This document shows positions 9,852-18,761 of a DNA stretch of 64,000 bases, piece by piece. The position numbers were made by a program, and so were the translations under genes. The stretch is from contig JAAZBV010000102.1 of assembly GCA_012513605.1 (NCBI GenBank), forward strand, positions 24,058-88,057, given 5' to 3'. Below the pieces are notes generated by a model that saw nothing but the letters and a program-made list of their open reading frames with translations, was not told the DNA's origin and searched no databases. The DNA comes from Desulfatiglans sp. Lineage in GTDB: Bacteria > Desulfobacterota > DSM-4660 > Desulfatiglandales > HGW-15. Every line of letters begins with the position of its first letter. Position 1 is the first letter of the stretch.

Positions 9852-10583
9852 TTAGAGTGGTGGTTTCCATTTTCCTGATGAGGCATCAAAAGACCAGCAC
9901 CCCTCAAGCGCCCTTTTTGATGTAAAGCTTGGATTCTCCGCCCACATAAGCATTGTTTCATGCGCATCCTTAAGCCTTCTGAATTCGGCTGCATCGCCGC
10001 CCATATCAGGATGATGTATCAGGGCCATCTTCTTGTAGGCAGATTTTATCCTTGCACTTTTTTCTTCGGAAAGTATCTCCTCCAGCTTCAGCTTGAGGCA
10101 TTTAATAGACTCTCTTTCCGCCTTTGAAAACCTTGGCCTCTTTCTACTGTCTGGCCTGACCGACTTGACAGGTATTCGGCTGTTACTGTTTTTTTTAAGT
10201 AAGGATTGACTTGCGTAACTCCTGGAATTTTTGTCCGCGATTATCGTATAGTACTCACTGCCGGAATCCAGGATCAGCCTTTTCAGGTCATCGGCAGGCT
10301 TTCTTCCAGGGGTCCTTTTGCAGGTGAACCTGGATATCTCCTTTGACCAGGCGGGCAGTATATCAAGCACCACCTGCGCACCGCTGAATGAAAAGGATGC
10401 ATACCTTGTATTAAAGATGCTTAAGAGCCCGTTTGAAAGGGAGAGCACCCACATGATCTGCCTTCTGCATTCCTGTGAACAGTATCTCCTTCTCCCGTCA
10501 ATATCAGAGCGGCCACATGCAAGGCATGCCCTTTTTTTACTCTCAGGATTGCCCTGTTTTAAAATAATAAGTTTTGACATCAT
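9852..10583 (-). CDS. J-domain protein with N-terminal zinc-finger-like cluster
   Basis: 243 residues. A J domain lies near the C terminus (about residues 165-220) with the essential HPD triplet in MALIHHPDMGGD, which stimulates Hsp70 ATPase activity. The N terminus carries CLACGRSDIDGRRRYCSQEC, a likely zinc-binding C-x2-C...C-x3-C cluster. It lacks the G/F region and the four CXXCXGXG repeats of DnaJ, so it is a specialised co-chaperone and not DnaJ itself. Two adjacent ATGs at 10,583 and 10,580 are possible starts; neither has a strong ribosome binding site. It leads a two-gene unit with the GHMP kinase, and an intrinsic-terminator-like hairpin lies in its leader. Confidence 0.75.
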   Translation of the reverse strand: MMSKLIILKQGNPESKKRACLACGRSDIDGRRRYCSQECRRQIMWVLSLSNGLLSIFNTRYASFSFSGAQVVLDILPAWSKEISRFTCKRTPGRKPADDLKRLILDSGSEYYTIIADKNSRSYASQSLLKKNSNSRIPVKSVRPDSRKRPRFSKAERESIKCLKLKLEEILSEEKSARIKSAYKKMALIHHPDMGGDAAEFRRLKDAHETMLMWAENPSFTSKRALEGCWSFDASSGKWKPPL

Positions 10584-10605
10584 TACTTAATTAATAAAAA
10601 TGTTC

Positions 10606-10640
10606 CTGTGCAAAAATAAAAAACCTGCCGGACAGGCAGG
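10606..10640 (-). terminator. Terminator-like hairpin in the leader of the J-domain gene
   Basis: Read on the minus strand: CCTGCC, five-base loop, GGCAGG, then TTTTTTATTTTT. This is a textbook intrinsic terminator, yet it sits 23-57 bases upstream of the J-domain start codon on the same strand, with no minus-strand gene further upstream. It may be an attenuator, or the 3' end of a small RNA encoded between 10,641 and 10,890. Confidence 0.55.
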
Positions 10641-10705
10641 AAACCGAATAATACATGTTCATAAATGAATAATCAACCTGATTAACCAGGCTATTATGAT
10701 AATTA

Positions 10706-10734
10706 TTGACCAATTTAGATGATTTTTTTATACT
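10706..10734 (+). promoter_or_regulatory. Sigma70-type promoter for the transglycosylase gene
   Basis: TTGACC at 10,706-10,711, 17-base spacer, TATACT at 10,729-10,734. Transcription would start near 10,741, giving a leader of about 150 bases before the start codon at 10,893. Five of six matches in each box and ideal spacing. Confidence 0.6.
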
Positions 10735-10892
10735 CCCTTAACCCGGCCGGGAAGGGTAAATACAGGACAGGAACTATAAAGCATGATTTATAAAAAAATT
10801 AGAACTTTTTAATCTTGTTTATGTCAAATAGCCTGAATACCGATATGATTAAAGAATAGTTAGTCTCAAATGAGCCTGAAAGGAAAATTATT

Positions 10893-12695
10893 ATGCTTTT
10901 TATCCGGAAAAATTTAGCCCACTATCTGTTAATCCTGGTCCTGCTTTTAGCAGGATGCACAACAATGGACAGGCAGCTCCCTTTAAGAGTTGAAAGAGAG
11001 GGGTCCAGTATAAAAGAGACCGATAACAGAATGAAACAGACCTTTGTCTCTGATGAATCCCTTGAACTGCCTGGTGAAGAGCGGTCAGTGGATACATTTG
11101 AGGTGGACAGGATCGCCAGCACACATACTGAACAGGAATTAATTGATTCAGCCCTTGAATATTGCCAGGCATCAAACGACTTCTGGGAAAAAGGCGACCT
11201 GGATAATGCAATAGACTGCCTTGACAAGGCGTATTCACTCACACTCAAGATAGATAACTCTGCAAGTCCTGTAATATTACAGGAAAAGGAAGACCTTCGC
11301 ATTACAATAGCAAAGAGGATGCTTGAGGTATACTCATCAAGGTTCACCTCTGTGAATGGTTCTCACAAGGCCATACCGCTGGTTATGAACCACCATGTGC
11401 AGAAGGCTATAGACCTTTTCACCAAGGGGAGAGAAAAGGAGTGGTTCCTGAAGGTATACGCAAGATCAGGTAAATACAGACCGGCAATCGTAAGGAAATT
11501 AAAAGAGGCAGGGCTGCCGGAAGAGCTGTCATGGCTTCCTTTTATAGAAAGCGGTTACAGCACTGTTGCAATCTCAAGCGCACGCGCGCTGGGGATGTGG
11601 CAGTTTATCGCATCAACTGGTTATAAATACGGGTTGAACAGGGATAACTGGATAGACGAGAGGATGAACCCTGAAAAGGCAACAAAGGCGGCTATCGCAT
11701 ATCTTACTGAATTGCATCAGATATTCGGTGAATGGACAACCGCCCTTGCAGCATACAATTGCGGCGAGGCAAGGGTTTTAAGGGTAATAAACACCCAGAA
11801 AATAAACTACATGGATAATTTCTGGGACCTTTATGCAAAACTGCCCAGTGAAACCGCATTTTATGTACCGAAATTTCTTGCAGTGCTTCATATTATCAAT
11901 AACCCTTCGGCATATGGCATAGAGCTTCCTTCCCTTGAAAAAGAGATAGAATATGACAAGGTAAATATAAATAAACAGATATCACTCAAGACTTTAGCCA
12001 CCGAGCTGTTCGTGGATTACAACCATCTCAAGGAACTGAACTCCGAACTGAGGCAGAGTGTAACGCCAAAAACAACATATGAGCTTAAGGTGCCCAAGGG
12101 CAAAGGCGAGATACTGGTAGCAAAGCTGAATGACATGCCTGCCTACACACCGAGCACATCATCCTTTACCGCCTCTGCATCCGACTACCTCATTCATAAT
12201 GTGAAAAATGGTGAAACCCTTTCGACTATAGCCAAAAAACACAAGACCTCCATGGATGCAATCATGGCCATTAATAACCTCAAGAGTAAAAATGTCCTAA
12301 GGGTAGGGGCTAAACTCAAGATACCTGTAGGCAAATATACCTATGTTGCTACATATTCCGCCCCATCAGGCACACCCACCAGATATACTGTGAGGAAGGG
12401 CGATAGCCTGTGGAAGATAGCAGACCGTTTCGGAACCACAGTCAAATCCATAAAGGCGCTTAACGGCCTTGAGGACCCCTCTCTCAAGGTTGGGCAGGTG
12501 CTTATGATAACAGGGGGAGAGACCTCAGATACAAAACAGGCAGATAAAGGTAACTACACGGTCAAACAGGGCGATAGCCCATATCTTATTGCTAAAAAAC
12601 ACAGCATGAATCTCTCTGAATTTCTGGCAATAAATAATCTTAACCCGGACAGCACCATCTTCCCCGGTCAGGAAGTCAAGATCTTTACACGGTAG
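10893..12695 (+). CDS. MltD-like lytic transglycosylase lipoprotein with three LysM domains
   Basis: 600 residues. A lipoprotein signal ends in LLLAGC at about residues 18-23, so it is probably anchored in the outer membrane. The SLT domain carries LPFIESGYS with the catalytic glutamate, then [20 protein letters not shown] and YNCGEARV, typical of MltD. Three LysM peptidoglycan-binding modules follow near the C terminus, beginning at [30 protein letters not shown] and [14 protein letters not shown]. It cleaves glycan strands with 1,6-anhydro end formation. The next gene, 32 bases on, is a muramidase, making a murein-turnover pair. Confidence 0.9.
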   Translation: MLFIRKNLAHYLLILVLLLAGCTTMDRQLPLRVEREGSSIKETDNRMKQTFVSDESLELPGEERSVDTFEVDRIASTHTEQELIDSALEYCQASNDFWEKGDLDNAIDCLDKAYSLTLKIDNSASPVILQEKEDLRITIAKRMLEVYSSRFTSVNGSHKAIPLVMNHHVQKAIDLFTKGREKEWFLKVYARSGKYRPAIVRKLKEAGLPEELSWLPFIESGYSTVAISSARALGMWQFIASTGYKYGLNRDNWIDERMNPEKATKAAIAYLTELHQIFGEWTTALAAYNCGEARVLRVINTQKINYMDNFWDLYAKLPSETAFYVPKFLAVLHIINNPSAYGIELPSLEKEIEYDKVNINKQISLKTLATELFVDYNHLKELNSELRQSVTPKTTYELKVPKGKGEILVAKLNDMPAYTPSTSSFTASASDYLIHNVKNGETLSTIAKKHKTSMDAIMAINNLKSKNVLRVGAKLKIPVGKYTYVATYSAPSGTPTRYTVRKGDSLWKIADRFGTTVKSIKALNGLEDPSLKVGQVLMITGGETSDTKQADKGNYTVKQGDSPYLIAKKHSMNLSEFLAINNLNPDSTIFPGQEVKIFTR

Positions 12696-12727
12696 GGTTT
12701 AATGCTGCGAAAGGGAAATATGAATTA

Positions 12728-13897
12728 ATGCCAGTACTTTCAGGTCTTGACCTATACAGGTCAGAATTCCATAAAAAATTCAGGGGATGCAGGATCGGTC
12801 TGCTTTCAAACCAGGCATCTGTAACAGCCGACCTGATCCATGCCAGAGATGTTATTAAAGAGGTCTCAAAGGGCGATCTCAGGGCACTGTTCGGGCCTCA
12901 GCATGGCTATGCGGGTGAAGAGCAGGACAACATGATAGAGACAGGCCATGGGGTCGATAAGGATCTGCGCATACCTGTATTCAGCCTCTACAGCAGCTCA
13001 AGAGAACCATCAGCAGATATGATGGAGCTAATAGATGTGCTTCTTGTCGACATGCAGGATGTGGGCACAAGGGTATATACCTTTTCATCAACCATGCTCA
13101 ACTGTATGAGAGCGGCCAAAAGATACGGTAAACGAATAGTGATACTTGACAGGCCTAACCCACTTGGCGGTGAGGCTATGGAAGGGAACCTGCTTGCCAC
13201 TGAACTCTACTCCTTTGTTGGTCCATACAGGATGCCCATGAGGCACGGCATCACCATGGGTGAGCTTGCTCTCATGTTCAACAAAGAGCTTAAAGTATGG
13301 TGTGACCTCTCGGTTATCATGATGGAGGGGTGGCAACGTTCCATGTTCTGGGAAGAGACCGGCCTGCCCTGGGCTGTGCCTTCTCCAAACATGCCCATAC
13401 CTGAATCCGCATATGTGTATCCCGGTCAAGTGATATGGGAAGGTACAAACATATCTGAAGGCAGGGGCACATGCCGCCCGTTTGAGACATTCGGCGCGCC
13501 ATACCTTGATACCTCAGCAATTAAAAAAAAGATTCATGAGGAGTTCTTAAAAGGGTGTATCCTTCGAGAGGTCTCTTTTAAGCCCACCTTTAACAAGTGG
13601 CAGGGGGAGATATGCAAAGGGTTTATGATACATATCACGGACAGGGCATTATTCAGGTCTTACGATACTGCTATTGCCATGCTTAGGGCAGTAATAGATA
13701 CACATAAAGACTGCTTTGAGTGGAAAAACCCTCCCTATGAATATGAATATGAAAAACTTCCGATTGATCTGATTTTGGGTAATCATGATTTAAGGGTGGC
13801 GATTCAGGAGGGTAGGGATATTTATGATATTAGAGAGTGCTGGTTAAAGGGGTATGAGGAATTTAAGGAGTTACGCAGGCCATATCTTTTGTATTGA
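12728..13897 (+). CDS. NamZ-type exo-beta-N-acetylmuramidase (DUF1343)
   Basis: 389 residues, matching the DUF1343/YbbC family in length and motifs: GLDLYRSEF, RIGLLSNQASV, LFGPQHGYAGEEQDNM near the N terminus, DVGTRVYTF, LDRPNPLGG, MPMRHGITMGELA, and WEGTNISEGRGTCRPFETFGAP. NamZ (the characterised member, from Bacillus) releases terminal MurNAc from murein glycan ends; family assignment from motifs, the reaction by extension. No signal peptide is seen in the chosen reading, so it may act on imported muropeptides in the cytoplasm, or be exported by another route. It lies 32 bases after the LysM transglycosylase. Confidence 0.85.
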   Translation: MPVLSGLDLYRSEFHKKFRGCRIGLLSNQASVTADLIHARDVIKEVSKGDLRALFGPQHGYAGEEQDNMIETGHGVDKDLRIPVFSLYSSSREPSADMMELIDVLLVDMQDVGTRVYTFSSTMLNCMRAAKRYGKRIVILDRPNPLGGEAMEGNLLATELYSFVGPYRMPMRHGITMGELALMFNKELKVWCDLSVIMMEGWQRSMFWEETGLPWAVPSPNMPIPESAYVYPGQVIWEGTNISEGRGTCRPFETFGAPYLDTSAIKKKIHEEFLKGCILREVSFKPTFNKWQGEICKGFMIHITDRALFRSYDTAIAMLRAVIDTHKDCFEWKNPPYEYEYEKLPIDLILGNHDLRVAIQEGRDIYDIRECWLKGYEEFKELRRPYLLY

Positions 13898-13987
13898 GTA
13901 ACATGTAAATATTTTTTATTGATAAAACCAGCCTGCCGTTCACTCCCTCCCGTTGCATTAAATAGGTATCCTTTCTTCTTGCTGAGA

Positions 13988-14167
13988 TCATTCAATCTTC
14001 TTTTTTCCACCGCTTGCTATCCATTCATCAATTGCGTTTTTATCAAAACGCCATACACGACCTATCCTGATGGCTGGAATTTTATCTTCTGCGGCATACT
14101 TACATATGGTGATCTCATGCAGTTTGAGATATTTTGCTAATTCTTTTGTTGTCATTATCTGAGGCAT
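13988..14167 (-). CDS. Small helix-turn-helix (excisionase/MerR-type) DNA-binding protein
   Basis: 59 residues, read directly from the minus strand: MPQIMTTKELAKYLKL at the start, then IPAIRIGRVWRFDK and IDEWI before a lysine-rich tail. This is the HTH_17/excisionase-type winged-helix pattern. AAAGGAG stands 6 bases before the ATG, strong support for translation. Such proteins are either excisionases of mobile elements or small regulators; no integrase or phage gene lies beside this one, so a stand-alone regulator, or a leftover of a lost element, are both possible. Confidence 0.75.
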   Translation of the reverse strand: MPQIMTTKELAKYLKLHEITICKYAAEDKIPAIRIGRVWRFDKNAIDEWIASGGKKKIE

Positions 14168-14517
14168 GGTAAACTCCTTTTTATATAATATAGATTAATG
14201 AGATTATCGAAAAATCCATGTTGTTATTTATAATACTCCAAAGGTAGAAAGTCAATACAATAAATGGTTAATAGTAGGTAAAGTTATTCTATATTTATAT
14301 CTTTTAACTGTTTTTTATTGTCATACTCTTCTTTCTGTATAATTAATGATAATTATATAAATAATAATATAAATATGAAACAAAAGGGTCATTTTAAAGG
14401 CAGAAACTGCTGTTTTTTATTAAAATACCAGAAAAATCCCCCCTTATTAGAAAAAACAACAGGGGATAAACGGGATATATAGCGGTTTTTTGGGTTGAAA
14501 ATGCCTAAATTTTGATT
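14168..14517. other. AT-rich intergenic region upstream of the HTH gene
   Basis: 350 bases, markedly AT-rich. It holds the HTH promoter (not resolved) and, at its right part, the candidate terminator of the tol-pal operon. No coding content seen. Confidence 0.4.
14432..14466 (-). terminator. Candidate terminator of the tol-pal operon
   Basis: On the minus strand, CCCCT is followed after a loop by AGGGG (14,461-14,465 with 14,440-14,444) and then GGATTTTT. It lies about 50 bases after the cpoB stop. Short stem, so moderate support. Confidence 0.4.
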
Positions 14518-15366
14518 TTAAAGTTTTGACAGTATCTCCTCTGCCCTTTTTGCCTCAGGTGTTTTCGGATATGTTTTAATGAGCCTGTTAAGGAGCAGCT
14601 TTGTGGTTGTTATATCATCCAGCTCCCGCCAGGCAATCGCCTGACGAAGGTAGGCACCGGGTACCTTGTTTGCGTCAGGATATTTCTTTATTACATCATC
14701 AAAGGCTTTTACAGCCTCTTTATACTGCCCCATGGACATATAACACTCACCGATCCAGAACTGTGCATTATCTGCCAGGTCTGACTTCGGATATTCAGCA
14801 AGAAATGATCTGAATCCGCTCAAGGCCTCTTTAAACTGCTCCTTTTGATACAAGATCAGGCTTGTATCGTATAAGGCCTCATCCTTTGGCTTATTATCCA
14901 TGCTGATAGAATCAAGGTCTGCAAATCCCCCTGAATCGGGCGAACCTCCGGAGGGTATAGTAACAAATGGCTCCAGGCCAAGGTATCTCTGCTGCTCTTT
15001 TACCATTCTCTCAAGGCGGTTAACTCTCTCTGCAATGCTGCCCCCGCCATTTGAATCACCCAGCTCCTTCTCCAGATTGCGCTTTACCAGGTATTCTGTT
15101 TCCTCTATCCTGCCGGTTAGTGCCCTCATATCTGACCTGAGTGTGTCTATGTCAGCCATTAGAGATGCCTGAGTTGAGACAATATTATCTATTTTACTGC
15201 CTACGTTAGTTTCAAGCGCCTCTGTCCTTTTTTTAAGTGCACCTATCTGATCATTGGTATATCTCATATATTCCTTATTTTGTGCACAGGATGAGAAAAA
15301 CAAAAAAAGGGATAGCGATATAACGCCTGCCATTAGCCTGTATTTATTTTTATATATATTGTTCAT
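14518..15366 (-). CDS. cpoB: Tol-Pal system protein CpoB/YbgF
   Basis: 282 residues. N-terminal export signal ending FFSSC, suggesting a lipoprotein rather than the soluble periplasmic form of E. coli. A coiled-coil region follows (about residues 35-130), then TPR repeats to the C terminus with the YDTSLILYQKEQFKEAL, NAQFWIGECYMSMGQYKEAV and PGAYLRQAIAWREL motifs typical of YbgF. CpoB links peptidoglycan synthesis to outer-membrane constriction through TolA. It is the last gene of the operon, 90 bases after pal. Confidence 0.9.
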   Translation of the reverse strand: MNNIYKNKYRLMAGVISLSLFLFFSSCAQNKEYMRYTNDQIGALKKRTEALETNVGSKIDNIVSTQASLMADIDTLRSDMRALTGRIEETEYLVKRNLEKELGDSNGGGSIAERVNRLERMVKEQQRYLGLEPFVTIPSGGSPDSGGFADLDSISMDNKPKDEALYDTSLILYQKEQFKEALSGFRSFLAEYPKSDLADNAQFWIGECYMSMGQYKEAVKAFDDVIKKYPDANKVPGAYLRQAIAWRELDDITTTKLLLNRLIKTYPKTPEAKRAEEILSKL

Positions 15367-15456
15367 GGATTTTGCGCTTTAAAAGAAAAGGTAAAGGTAC
15401 GGTCCGGTAAATCATCCGGCCCGCACCTGTTGTTTAAAGAAAAACAAATGCCTGTA

Positions 15457-16026
15457 TTACTGAATTAAAACAAACTCGGCACGCCTGTTCTGTGACCATG
15501 CAGCTTCATTAGAACCTGTTGCAACAGGTTTTTCTTCACCATAGCTGACTGTGGTAAGCCTGTCAGATGATACGCCTGCAGCGCTGATATACTTTGCAGT
15601 GGCCTCTGCCCTTCTTGCTCCAAGTGCCATGTTGTACTCTGTGCTGCCTCTTTCATCGCAATGGCCTTCAATCTTGAGCTTGTAGGAGCTATTGTCCTTG
15701 AGCCAGCCGACCTTTTTGGAAAGAACAGCCTGATACTCAGGCTTTATATCTGCCCTGTCATAGTCAAAGTAGATCTTCTCTGATTCCATAGCTGCCTTTG
15801 CTGCCGCCTTTTCTCTCTCAAGCCTTGCTGCCTCAGCGGCTAATCTGTCCTTCTCAGCCTGTTCTGCTGCAATTCTGGCTTGCTCAGCAGAATCATCTAC
15901 CTTTGGAGGCTCTTCGACTGCCACAGGTGTTGGTATAATCTTCTTCTGCTGGCAGGCAGAGGTAAACAGTAAAAGTGTAGATACAAAGCCAATCAAAAGT
16001 ACGCCAGTCATAGATTTTCTAATCAT
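15457..16026 (-). CDS. pal: Peptidoglycan-associated lipoprotein Pal
   Basis: 189 residues. Lipoprotein signal ending in TSAC near residues 22-25, a charged Ala/Glu-rich linker, then an OmpA-like domain: IYFDYDRADIKPEY, LKIEGHCDERGSTEYNMALGARRAEA and the closing SYGEEKPVA. The Asp and Arg that bind meso-diaminopimelate in OmpA-like domains are in place. Pal tethers the outer membrane to murein and binds TolB. A GGGGG element precedes the ATG. It follows tolB by 121 bases. Confidence 0.94.
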   Translation of the reverse strand: MIRKSMTGVLLIGFVSTLLLFTSACQQKKIIPTPVAVEEPPKVDDSAEQARIAAEQAEKDRLAAEAARLEREKAAAKAAMESEKIYFDYDRADIKPEYQAVLSKKVGWLKDNSSYKLKIEGHCDERGSTEYNMALGARRAEATAKYISAAGVSSDRLTTVSYGEEKPVATGSNEAAWSQNRRAEFVLIQ

Positions 16027-16147
16027 GTTATCCCCCTAATAATAAAGTTAAGTTAATAAATTGTTTATATTCAATAAATATAGATTTCTAGTTTGAAATT
16101 AATTTTCACTTATATTCAAAATAAAAATTTCAGTCAACAAAATTCCA

Positions 16148-17482
16148 TTAAAAAGGTGACCATGATGGATTTCTATCTTCTCCATCAAAAAATGTTACCC
16201 TTCTCTGGTTAAAGCCGTTTGCGTTCATTATATAGAGGTGATACCCCCCTGACCGGTTGGAACTGAAAACAATATATCTTCCGTCCGGGGACCAGCATGG
16301 CTCCTCGTTATTGCCATCTCCCTCTGTAAGATTCCTTAAACCTGTGCCATCAGGATTCATGGTATATATGTCATGCACCCCTTTTTCAGCGACCACAAAA
16401 GCTATTTTATTGAGTGAAGACCACACCGGGCTTGTGCAGTATTTAAAGTCATATGTGATGCGTTCTTCAGACCCTGTGGTTAGATCCTTTACATATATCT
16501 GGGGCAGGTCTGTTCTGCCTGAAACAAAAACCATCTTTTTACCGTCAGGAGACCTGGATGGAGAGATGTCATCGCTTCTGCTGTTTGTCAGTTTCCTTAA
16601 ATTCCCACCATTGATATCTGCTGAATAGATATCCGCATACCCCCCCTTGTCTCTTAATGAAAGATCAATGCCTCCTCCATGGGGATGCCAGCGTGAGCTG
16701 AACCCCTCCTTGTCGGAAAGCCTCTTTATCTTTCCTGTTGAGATATTCATATAATGAGGTATGAAGTGCCCATCCCTGTTCAGGGTAAAGGAAAACCCCT
16801 CTCCATCCGGTGACCACCTCGGGAACTGTGCAATAGCCTTTTCATTAGTAATCTTTTTAAGATTATACCCGTCAAAGTCACATACATATATCTCCTTATT
16901 GCCTGAACCCCTGTTGTCAAAAAGGAATTTGCTTAAGAATATACCCTTATGCCCTGTGATTTTAAGGAATATATCATTACCTGCCCTGTGCATGAGCAAC
17001 CTGTAATCAGTAATCTTTTCCAGGTATCTTTTTCCGAAGATCTGCTTTCCCTCAAATGGGTCATAGGCCCTAATATCCACCTCAATATTATTACCAATGC
17101 AGGTATATGCCCCCTTGATAAGGAGGTCTGTGCCTATAAGTGTCCAGTTCCTGAAATTGATATTTTCAATGGTTATACCCGCCCCGTCTCCATCAAGAAA
17201 TGCCTTTTTTTCCATCGGAAGAAAATAGCCGGAGAGGTCAAGGTCATTGTTCATCACCTTTGGCAGTTCTGTTGAGAGCTCCGGTGATTCCCTGTTAGGG
17301 GAAAGGTTCTTGAAATCCGGTATGGCAACCTTGAGCCTTCTGTCACCGGGCTGACTGATATCCACAGTAATACGTCCAAAAGTGTTTACTGAAAGTGCCG
17401 GATAAATGATAATTAAAAGGAGTAACACCTTGCAGATGTTATTCAACATCTCTGAGATTGAAATTGAGTTCAAGTTCTTCAT
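16148..17482 (-). CDS. tolB: Tol-Pal translocation protein TolB
   Basis: 444 residues. Signal peptide near the N terminus, the TolB N-terminal alpha/beta domain (VAIPDFKNLSPNRES), then a six-bladed beta-propeller of repeats ending in P-x-W-S-P-D-G (for example FPRWSPDG, SPSRSPDGKK, PCWSPDGRY, PSWSPF at the end). TolB is periplasmic and competes for Pal. A start at 17,449 would give a cleaner signal peptide (short charged end, then a long hydrophobic run) and an 11-base overlap with tolA; neither start has a good Shine-Dalgarno, so translational coupling is likely. Confidence 0.93.
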   Translation of the reverse strand: MKNLNSISISEMLNNICKVLLLLIIIYPALSVNTFGRITVDISQPGDRRLKVAIPDFKNLSPNRESPELSTELPKVMNNDLDLSGYFLPMEKKAFLDGDGAGITIENINFRNWTLIGTDLLIKGAYTCIGNNIEVDIRAYDPFEGKQIFGKRYLEKITDYRLLMHRAGNDIFLKITGHKGIFLSKFLFDNRGSGNKEIYVCDFDGYNLKKITNEKAIAQFPRWSPDGEGFSFTLNRDGHFIPHYMNISTGKIKRLSDKEGFSSRWHPHGGGIDLSLRDKGGYADIYSADINGGNLRKLTNSRSDDISPSRSPDGKKMVFVSGRTDLPQIYVKDLTTGSEERITYDFKYCTSPVWSSLNKIAFVVAEKGVHDIYTMNPDGTGLRNLTEGDGNNEEPCWSPDGRYIVFSSNRSGGYHLYIMNANGFNQRRVTFFDGEDRNPSWSPF

Positions 17483-18314
17483 TTCTTTTTTTATATCCTT
17501 CTGGTAATGGAGGAAGCGGTTTGGCCTTTTCTATTGCCTTTAGAACAGACTGGTCAAATACCCTGTTTCCGGATGGCTTAATAAAATCTGTATCCAGCAC
17601 TGTCCCGTCATTTTTCACCTTTAATAATACTATTGCCTCTATATCTTTTCTGTTGGAAAGGGAGTCAGGGTATGCCCAGTGGCTTTTTATCAGCACCTCC
17701 ACCTCCATCTGATATATCCTTAAGGCAGGGTTGCCCCCGCTTAAACCACCTCCAGCCCCTCCGCTGCCTGTGCCCCCTCTGCCGGACAATGCCCCTGTGC
17801 CGGTTCCGACGGTACTACCGGGGCCAGTGCTTTCTCTTAGTGCATTGATGGCCTTTTCAAGGTGGTCTGCATTTTCTGCGCCCTGCGACCCTGATTTACC
17901 TTTTACTTTTGATATGGCGCTGTCAAGAAGGTTATCTGTATTCTGAGCAGCTGCCTTTGGTTTGCTCTTTTCAACTGTCCTCTTTGCTATGTTGACAGCC
18001 TCTTTTTTGCTGGGGAGCATGGATATCCTTTTTGCCTGCCTGTTTTCTACAGGGACCGTAACAGCGGTACTGCCAGTCTTATTCCCTGTCGGAGCCGGCC
18101 CTGCAATGCCCGGGTTGCCGCCTTCCGGCCCCTCCACAAGACTGACACTGTACACAGATTCACCTATCCTTAAGCCCCCGGAACTCCCGCTTCCCGGCAC
18201 CCAGAAAAGCATTGAAAAGACAAGGCAATGCAGAAAGAGCGAAACCCCCAGCATGGGCTTCCACCTTATCATGCTGTCATCCGTTTGCCTGTACATGGAA
18301 AAGGCCTTTAACAT
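17439..18314 (-). CDS. tolA: TolA/TonB-type energy-transducing protein
   Basis: 291 residues from the ATG at 18,314, chosen because AAGGG stands seven bases upstream; a TTG at 18,347 would extend it into tolR. One N-terminal membrane helix (LGVSLFLHCLVFSMLFWV), a low-complexity linker rich in Gly, Ser, Pro and Lys including a glycine-rich stretch, and a C-terminal TonB domain with VLLKVKNDGTVLDTDFIKPSG and PLPPLPEGYKKRNEELELNFN. It bridges the inner-membrane TolQR motor to TolB/Pal. Neighbours on both sides confirm the role as TolA rather than TonB, though the C-terminal domain is TonB-like. Confidence 0.88.
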   Translation of the reverse strand: MLKAFSMYRQTDDSMIRWKPMLGVSLFLHCLVFSMLFWVPGSGSSGGLRIGESVYSVSLVEGPEGGNPGIAGPAPTGNKTGSTAVTVPVENRQAKRISMLPSKKEAVNIAKRTVEKSKPKAAAQNTDNLLDSAISKVKGKSGSQGAENADHLEKAINALRESTGPGSTVGTGTGALSGRGGTGSGGAGGGLSGGNPALRIYQMEVEVLIKSHWAYPDSLSNRKDIEAIVLLKVKNDGTVLDTDFIKPSGNRVFDQSVLKAIEKAKPLPPLPEGYKKRNEELELNFNLRDVE

Positions 18315-18324
18315 TTTTATACCC

Positions 18325-18738
18325 TTATTTATCTTCAGGCGCGACAACCAGACCCAGTTTTTCTATACCTGCCGCCTGGATCCTTGCATGAACCTGCATG
18401 ATAAACCCATAGGGGATATCCTTGTCTGCCCTGAAGAGCAGCTGCTTATTATTCCTATACTTGAACATGGCTGCAAGCTTCTCTTCGAGCTCGGTAAACT
18501 CTATCTTATGCTTTTCTATGGTTATCTCCCTGTTGATATCAACCGTGAGGATAAGCGGGTCTTCCTCTGTCTTTATCTCCTTTGCCTGTGTCTGCGGGAG
18601 GTTCACATCAACACCCTGAGTCATCATGGGGCTTGTAACCATAAATATTATCAATAATACCAGCATAACATCAACGAATGGTGTTACATTGATGTCTGAC
18701 ATCAACTTTTTTTTGCCGCTGCCACCTGTGGTCATCAT
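18325..18738 (-). CDS. tolR: Tol-Pal system protein TolR (ExbD family)
   Basis: 137 residues. N-terminal SDINVTPFVDVMLVLLIIFMVT contains the single membrane helix with the essential aspartate (VDVMLVLLIIF) that carries protons with TolQ. The periplasmic domain contains the L-x-V-D-I-N-R-E strand and the RADKDIPYG segment typical of ExbD/TolR. It lies between tolQ and tolA with gaps of 23 and 10 bases. Confidence 0.93.
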   Translation of the reverse strand: MMTTGGSGKKKLMSDINVTPFVDVMLVLLIIFMVTSPMMTQGVDVNLPQTQAKEIKTEEDPLILTVDINREITIEKHKIEFTELEEKLAAMFKYRNNKQLLFRADKDIPYGFIMQVHARIQAAGIEKLGLVVAPEDK

Positions 18739-18761
18739 TTTAAATCAAGCCTCCCCTGAAA

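Noticed and set aside
17962..18657. A long plus-strand open frame across tolA and tolR
   Set aside because: It is antisense to well-supported genes; its translation has no recognisable domain and no ribosome binding site.
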